A DNA stretch of 8,095 nucleotides from an uncultured Clostridia bacterium (GTDB lineage Bacteria; Bacillota; Clostridia; Christensenellales; CAG-917): assembly GCA_937881285.1 (NCBI GenBank), contig CALGEU010000089.1, positions 1-8,095 of the forward strand, in the 5' to 3' direction. The notes beneath the pieces are model-generated. The model had not been told where the DNA came from. It worked only from the letters and a program-made list of their open reading frames with translations, and did not search any database. The translations under genes were made by a program, and so were the position numbers. This document shows positions 5,236-8,095 of this stretch, piece after piece. Positions within the stretch are counted from its first letter, which is position 1. Each line of letters starts with the position of its first letter.

Positions 5236-6564
5236 TCACTTAAGGAAGCCTTTGTAGTGCTTCATCATGATTTGAGATTCGAGTTGTTTGTTGATTTCAA
5301 GTGCAACCGAGACTACGATGAGCAAACCTGTTGCGGAGAACGAGTTTGCAAACGGAAGTGCCGGAGTTGCCCACGTGCCGTCGCCGATTGCAAGCGCACG
5401 GAACAGGAACGTCGGGATGAGCGCGATGAGCATAAGGAACACAGCGCCGAAGAGCGTCACTCTGTTATTGACTTTCTTCAAGAAGTCGCTGGTCGGTTTG
5501 CCCGCTCTGATACCGGGAATAAATCCGCCGTATTGTTGAATGTTTCTTGCAACGTCGTCCGGATTGAATTGAATCATTGCGTAGAAATAACTGAATCCGA
5601 GAATGAGCAATGCAAGAAGCACGTAGTATACCGCAGTGCCGGAGCCCATATATTGAGCGTACCAAGTCGCCGCTTCGGTGTTTGCCGCAAAGAGTTGAAT
5701 GATCATTTGCGGGAACATGAGCAACGACGTTGCGAAGATTATCGGCATAACGCCGCTTCCGCCGACGCGAATGGGAATGTAGGTGGATTGACCGCCGTAC
5801 ATTTTGTTGCCCTTGATTTGTTTGGAGTATTGCACTGGCACTCTTCTCTCTGCACCGTCCATAAACACGATGAACACGAAGATTGCGATGACGATAAGGA
5901 TAAATCCGAGAATGTTCCAGATATACGTCCAATTGTCGCCGACCATCTTGAACGAGTTTGCCATCGTGGTACCTGCAGATGCAAGGATACCGATGAAGAT
6001 GATGATTGAAGTGCCGTTTCCGATGCCGTATTCGGTGATTCTTTCGCTAAGCCACATGACCATAACGCTGCCTGCGACCAAAAGAACTATCGTAAGCGCC
6101 ATCGTGAGAATTGCGTTGTCTTGACCGTTTTCAAACGGGAATATCGGGCGGATATACGCTTTGAATCCGACCACGATACCGATTGCTTGAACTACTGCAA
6201 GCACAATCGCGACTATTCTCGTGATTTGCGTAAGTTTTTGTCTGCCTTCATCGCCTTCTTTTGACAATCTTTCGAGTGCCGGAATGACCAATGCAAGCAA
6301 TTGCATGATAATCGACGAGTTGATGAACGGCAAGACACCTAGCGCAAATATCGTCGCGTTTGCCATTGAGCCGCCCGACAGGATATTCAGAAGTCCGAGA
6401 AAGTCTGAATTCTGTTCGGTAAACGCTTGCGTCAATGCAGTCGCGTCAAACGTGGGAACCGGTATATAGCAACCGACTCTGTACACGAGAATGAGAGCAA
6501 GGGTGAGCCAAATCTTCACCCTTATCTCTTTCGATTTGAATGCGTTTTTGAGTGTCTCAAACAT
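5236..6564 (-). CDS. secY: Protein translocase channel subunit SecY
   Basis: SecY is the pore of the SecYEG translocon in the cytoplasmic membrane. It exports unfolded preproteins with SecA and inserts membrane proteins with the SRP pathway. It has 442 residues, a typical length. Ten hydrophobic segments can be placed at about 18-35, 73-95, 115-135, 152-172, 184-200, 215-235, 270-290, 311-330, 370-390 and 405-422. The plug region falls near 55-70 (LGLLNILSGGSMANATIF). Hallmark motifs are ERITEYGIGNGTSIIIF (174-190), the cytosolic loop ERRVPVQYSKQ (239-249), and NPDDVARNIQQYGGFIPG (334-351). The start ATG overlaps the rplO stop as TAATG, with GAGGTG a few bases upstream inside rplO. It is followed by a 95-base gap before adk. 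Confidence 0.98.
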   Translation of the reverse strand: MFETLKNAFKSKEIRVKIWLTLALILVYRVGCYIPVPTFDATALTQAFTEQNSDFLGLLNILSGGSMANATIFALGVLPFINSSIIMQLLALVIPALERLSKEGDEGRQKLTQITRIVAIVLAVVQAIGIVVGFKAYIRPIFPFENGQDNAILTMALTIVLLVAGSVMVMWLSERITEYGIGNGTSIIIFIGILASAGTTMANSFKMVGDNWTYIWNILGFILIVIAIFVFIVFMDGAERRVPVQYSKQIKGNKMYGGQSTYIPIRVGGSGVMPIIFATSLLMFPQMIIQLFAANTEAATWYAQYMGSGTAVYYVLLALLILGFSYFYAMIQFNPDDVARNIQQYGGFIPGIRAGKPTSDFLKKVNNRVTLFGAVFLMLIALIPTFLFRALAIGDGTWATPALPFANSFSATGLLIVVSVALEINKQLESQIMMKHYKGFLK

Positions 6565-7010
6565 TATAGCACCTCTACTGTGCCGCCTGCCTTTTCGATT
6601 TTTTCAACTGCAGACGCGGTGAATTTGTTGGCTTTGATTGTAAGTTTCTTTTCAAGTTCGCCATTGCCGAGAACTTTAAGTCCGTAAGGCTCGACTTTCT
6701 TGATAATACCGCTTGCAACAAGTTCATCTATACCGACAACTGCTCCGTCTTCGAATCTGTTGAAGACGTCGATATTGACTTGGTTGTAGACATGTGCGAA
6801 TCTCTTGTTGTTGAAACCGATCTTCGGAAGTCTTCTGGTCATCGGCATTTGGCCGCCTTCAAAGTTAGGACGAACGCCGCCACCGCTTCTTGCCCATTGA
6901 CCTTTATGTCCGCGAGTAGATGTTTTGCCCATTCCGGAGCCGACGCCGCGACCGATTCTCTTGGTAGCGGTTCTTGCGCCTTCTGCGGGCTTGATGTCTT
7001 GAATATTCAT
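6564..7010 (-). CDS. rplO: Ribosomal protein L15
   Basis: L15 is a large-subunit assembly and structural protein that threads a long basic N-terminal extension into 23S rRNA. It has 148 residues, normal for the family. The extension is recognisable: RIGRGVGSGMGKTSTRGHKGQ at about 18-38, then ARSGGGVRPNFEGGQMP (40-56) and RRLPKIGFNN (59-68). The C-terminal globular part (about 70-148) ends in the usual AVEKIEKAGGTVEVL. An AAGGAGA ribosome binding site overlaps the end of rpmD. Its TAA stop shares its last base with the secY start (TAATG), so secY translation is probably coupled to rplO. Confidence 0.98.
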   Translation of the reverse strand: MNIQDIKPAEGARTATKRIGRGVGSGMGKTSTRGHKGQWARSGGGVRPNFEGGQMPMTRRLPKIGFNNKRFAHVYNQVNIDVFNRFEDGAVVGIDELVASGIIKKVEPYGLKVLGNGELEKKLTIKANKFTASAVEKIEKAGGTVEVL

Positions 7011-7022
7011 AAGGCTTTCTCC

Positions 7023-7232
7023 TTAAACTTCTTCAACCTTTACAAGGTGAGAAACTTTGGCGATTTTTCCGCGAACGCAAGCGTCGTCAACGAAGACTCT
7101 CGCAGTGCCGATTTTGTGCAATCCGAGTGCTTCGAGATTCGCTTTTTGGTTCTTAAGAATGCCGTTGGCGCTCTTCACGAGAGTGACTTTGATGGATTTT
7201 ACTTCTGCTTGTGCAGTTGCTTTCTTTGCCAT
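7023..7232 (-). CDS. rpmD: Ribosomal protein L30
   Basis: L30 is a small protein of the large ribosomal subunit. It has 69 residues, about ten more than the minimal bacterial form, with the extra length in an N-terminal tail (MAKKATAQAEVK). The core shows the family pattern IKVTLVKSANGILKNQK, then NLEALGLHKIGTARVFVDD and VRGKIAKVSHLVKVEEV. The start ATG lies behind a G-rich ribosome binding site (AAAGGGGGC) at about 8 bases. It sits 18 bases after rpsE and 12 bases before rplO, the normal spc order. L30 is dispensable in some bacterial lineages but intact here. Confidence 0.96.
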   Translation of the reverse strand: MAKKATAQAEVKSIKVTLVKSANGILKNQKANLEALGLHKIGTARVFVDDACVRGKIAKVSHLVKVEEV

Positions 7233-7250
7233 AGTAGTACGCCCCCTTTA

Positions 7251-7769
7251 TTAGTCTGCCACGACGTCTACGCCGCGAAGTTGTGCGATTTCGTCTGCGT
7301 TGCGAAGGCTGAGAAGTCCTTCGAGCGTTGCTTTCGCACTGTTAATCGGGTTGTTCGAGCCGAGAGACTTGGTTCTGATGTCTTTGACACCTGCGACTTC
7401 GAGAACGATACGCACTGCGCCGCCCGCGATAACGCCGGTACCTTCTTCAGCAGGAAGAAGAAGAACTTGTCCACGACCGAACTTGCCGGTTGTTGCATGG
7501 GGAATTGTGTTGCCTTTCAAAGAAACAGTCACGAGATTGCGTTTTGCAAGTTGGGTTGCTTTCTCGATTGCTTCGGGAACTTCAGCCGCCTTGCCCGTGC
7601 CGATACCGACTTTGCCGTTGCCGTCACCGACCACGACGAGTGCGGAGAAACGCATGTTTCTGCCGCCTTTGACGGTCTTGCTGACGCGGTTGACTGCGAT
7701 GAGTTTCTTGGTCAAACCGTCGTTCTCTTCTCTGTTTCTATCGTTTCTTCTATCACGATTTTCTGCCAT
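7251..7769 (-). CDS. rpsE: Ribosomal protein S5
   Basis: S5 is a small-subunit protein at the decoding side. It contacts S4 and helps keep decoding accurate. At 172 residues it is close to the usual length of about 166. The N-terminal 17 residues are charged and variable (many R, N, D, E). The double-stranded-RNA-binding-like domain covers about residues 18-82, with the VSKTVKGGR loop at 29-37 (the region where spectinomycin-resistance changes map) and VVVGDGNGKVGIG at 46-57. The C-terminal domain includes GTGVIAGGAVR (110-120) and GSNNPINSAKAT (137-148). The ATG is preceded by GGAGG (7774-7778) with a short 4-base spacer. The gene lies between rplR and rpmD. No resistance-type change is recognisable by eye. 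Confidence 0.98.
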   Translation of the reverse strand: MAENRDRRNDRNREENDGLTKKLIAVNRVSKTVKGGRNMRFSALVVVGDGNGKVGIGTGKAAEVPEAIEKATQLAKRNLVTVSLKGNTIPHATTGKFGRGQVLLLPAEEGTGVIAGGAVRIVLEVAGVKDIRTKSLGSNNPINSAKATLEGLLSLRNADEIAQLRGVDVVAD

Positions 7770-7780
7770 AATTCCTCCGA

Positions 7781-8095
7781 TTAAAACTCAAGACCGGCTT
7801 CTCTTGCGCCGTCGGCGAGAGATTGAACTCTGCCGGTGTAAAGATAGCCGCCTCTGTCGAACACGACTTCTTTGATGCCGAGATTTTGAGCCTTTTCAGC
7901 AATTGCCGCACCGACAACTTTTGCCGCTTCGCTCTTGGAAAGGTCTGCAACTTTCGCTGCGACGTCTTTTTCGAGAGTGCTTGCTGCGCAAAGGGTGTGT
8001 CCCTTCACGTCGTCGATGATTTGAGCATAGATATGGTTTGTGCTTCTGTACACGCTGAGACGGGGTCTTTCGGCAGTGCCGCTGACTTTCTTTCT
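7781..8095 (-). CDS. rplR: Ribosomal protein L18 (5' end outside window)
   Basis: L18 is a large-subunit protein that binds 5S rRNA together with L5 in the central protuberance. The visible 104 codons run to a TAA stop. The frame stays open to the window edge and begins RKKVSGTAERPRLSVYRS, which is family sequence, so the internal GTG at 8053 is not the start. Full-length L18 is about 120 residues, so roughly 15 N-terminal residues are missing. Family signatures are present: the HIYAQIIDD strand, the CAAST segment, and the C-terminal GGYLYTGRVQSLADGAREAG motif. rpsE follows after an 11-base gap containing its ribosome binding site, as in the spc operon. No anomaly is seen. Identification is secure. 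Confidence 0.97.
   Translation of the reverse strand, partial: RKKVSGTAERPRLSVYRSTNHIYAQIIDDVKGHTLCAASTLEKDVAAKVADLSKSEAAKVVGAAIAEKAQNLGIKEVVFDRGGYLYTGRVQSLADGAREAGLEF

Noticed and set aside
5257..6009. A 250-codon plus-strand open frame opposite secY
   Set aside because: Its charged, cysteine- and histidine-rich translation is the complement of hydrophobic SecY codons; no domain is seen.
6780..7784. A 334-codon plus-strand open frame opposite rplO, rpmD and rpsE
   Set aside because: It lies antisense to three secure ribosomal genes, has no recognisable domain and has a composition (many C, F, S) typical of an antisense shadow of highly expressed genes.
8051..8053. GTG at 8053 as rplR start
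   Set aside because: The frame continues upstream with conserved L18 sequence (RKKVSGTAERPRLS) to the window edge, so the GTG encodes an internal valine.
1..8095. Mobile elements, CRISPR arrays, phage or defence genes
   Set aside because: Every long minus-strand frame is a conserved housekeeping gene in standard order; no transposase, integrase, direct-repeat array or attachment site was found.

Overview
The window is one co-directional block of translation, secretion and transcription genes, all read from the minus strand. It is the end of the spc operon followed by the alpha operon. In transcript order, from position 8095 down to 1, it holds rplR (partial), rpsE, rpmD, rplO, secY, adk, map, a small KOW-domain gene, infA, rpmJ, rpsM, rpsK, rpsD, rpoA and rplQ. 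Nothing mobile, no CRISPR array, no tRNA or rRNA, and no plus-strand gene is supported. Long plus-strand open frames are shadows of the conserved genes.

Organism: the order secY-adk-map-KOW-infA-rpmJ-rpsM-rpsK-rpsD-rpoA-rplQ, strong GGAGG-type ribosome binding sites, zinc-ligand forms of Adk, S4 and L36, and an L17 with internal insertions point to a Firmicute of the class Clostridia. Bacillus subtilis keeps rpsD elsewhere, whereas here it sits inside the alpha cluster. Base composition looks moderate (mid-40s % GC by eye). Genus cannot be read from this sequence.

Layout: 8095-6564 encodes ribosomal proteins L18, S5, L30 and L15 with gaps of 11-18 bases. 6564-5236 is secY, which starts inside the rplO stop codon. 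5235-5141 is a 95-base gap with a long imperfect hairpin and a near-consensus promoter pointing at adk. 5140-3286 is adk, map, the KOW gene and infA, very tightly packed. rpmJ follows at 3246-3130. 3129-2959 is a 171-base leader-like gap before rpsM, with complementary segments that could control its ribosome binding site. 2958-44 is rpsM, rpsK, rpsD, rpoA and rplQ. The last 43 bases hold a small hairpin that may belong to a terminator.

The genes supply ribosome subunit proteins, initiation factor IF-1, the SecY channel, the enzyme that removes initiator methionine, adenylate kinase, and the RNA polymerase alpha subunit. The gene content is ordinary. The non-coding parts deserve attention: a promoter placed so close to adk that its mRNA would be nearly leaderless, the palindrome supplying that promoter's -35 hexamer, and the possible RNA switch ahead of rpsM at the place where E. 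coli uses S4 feedback. I found no evidence of a new biological system.
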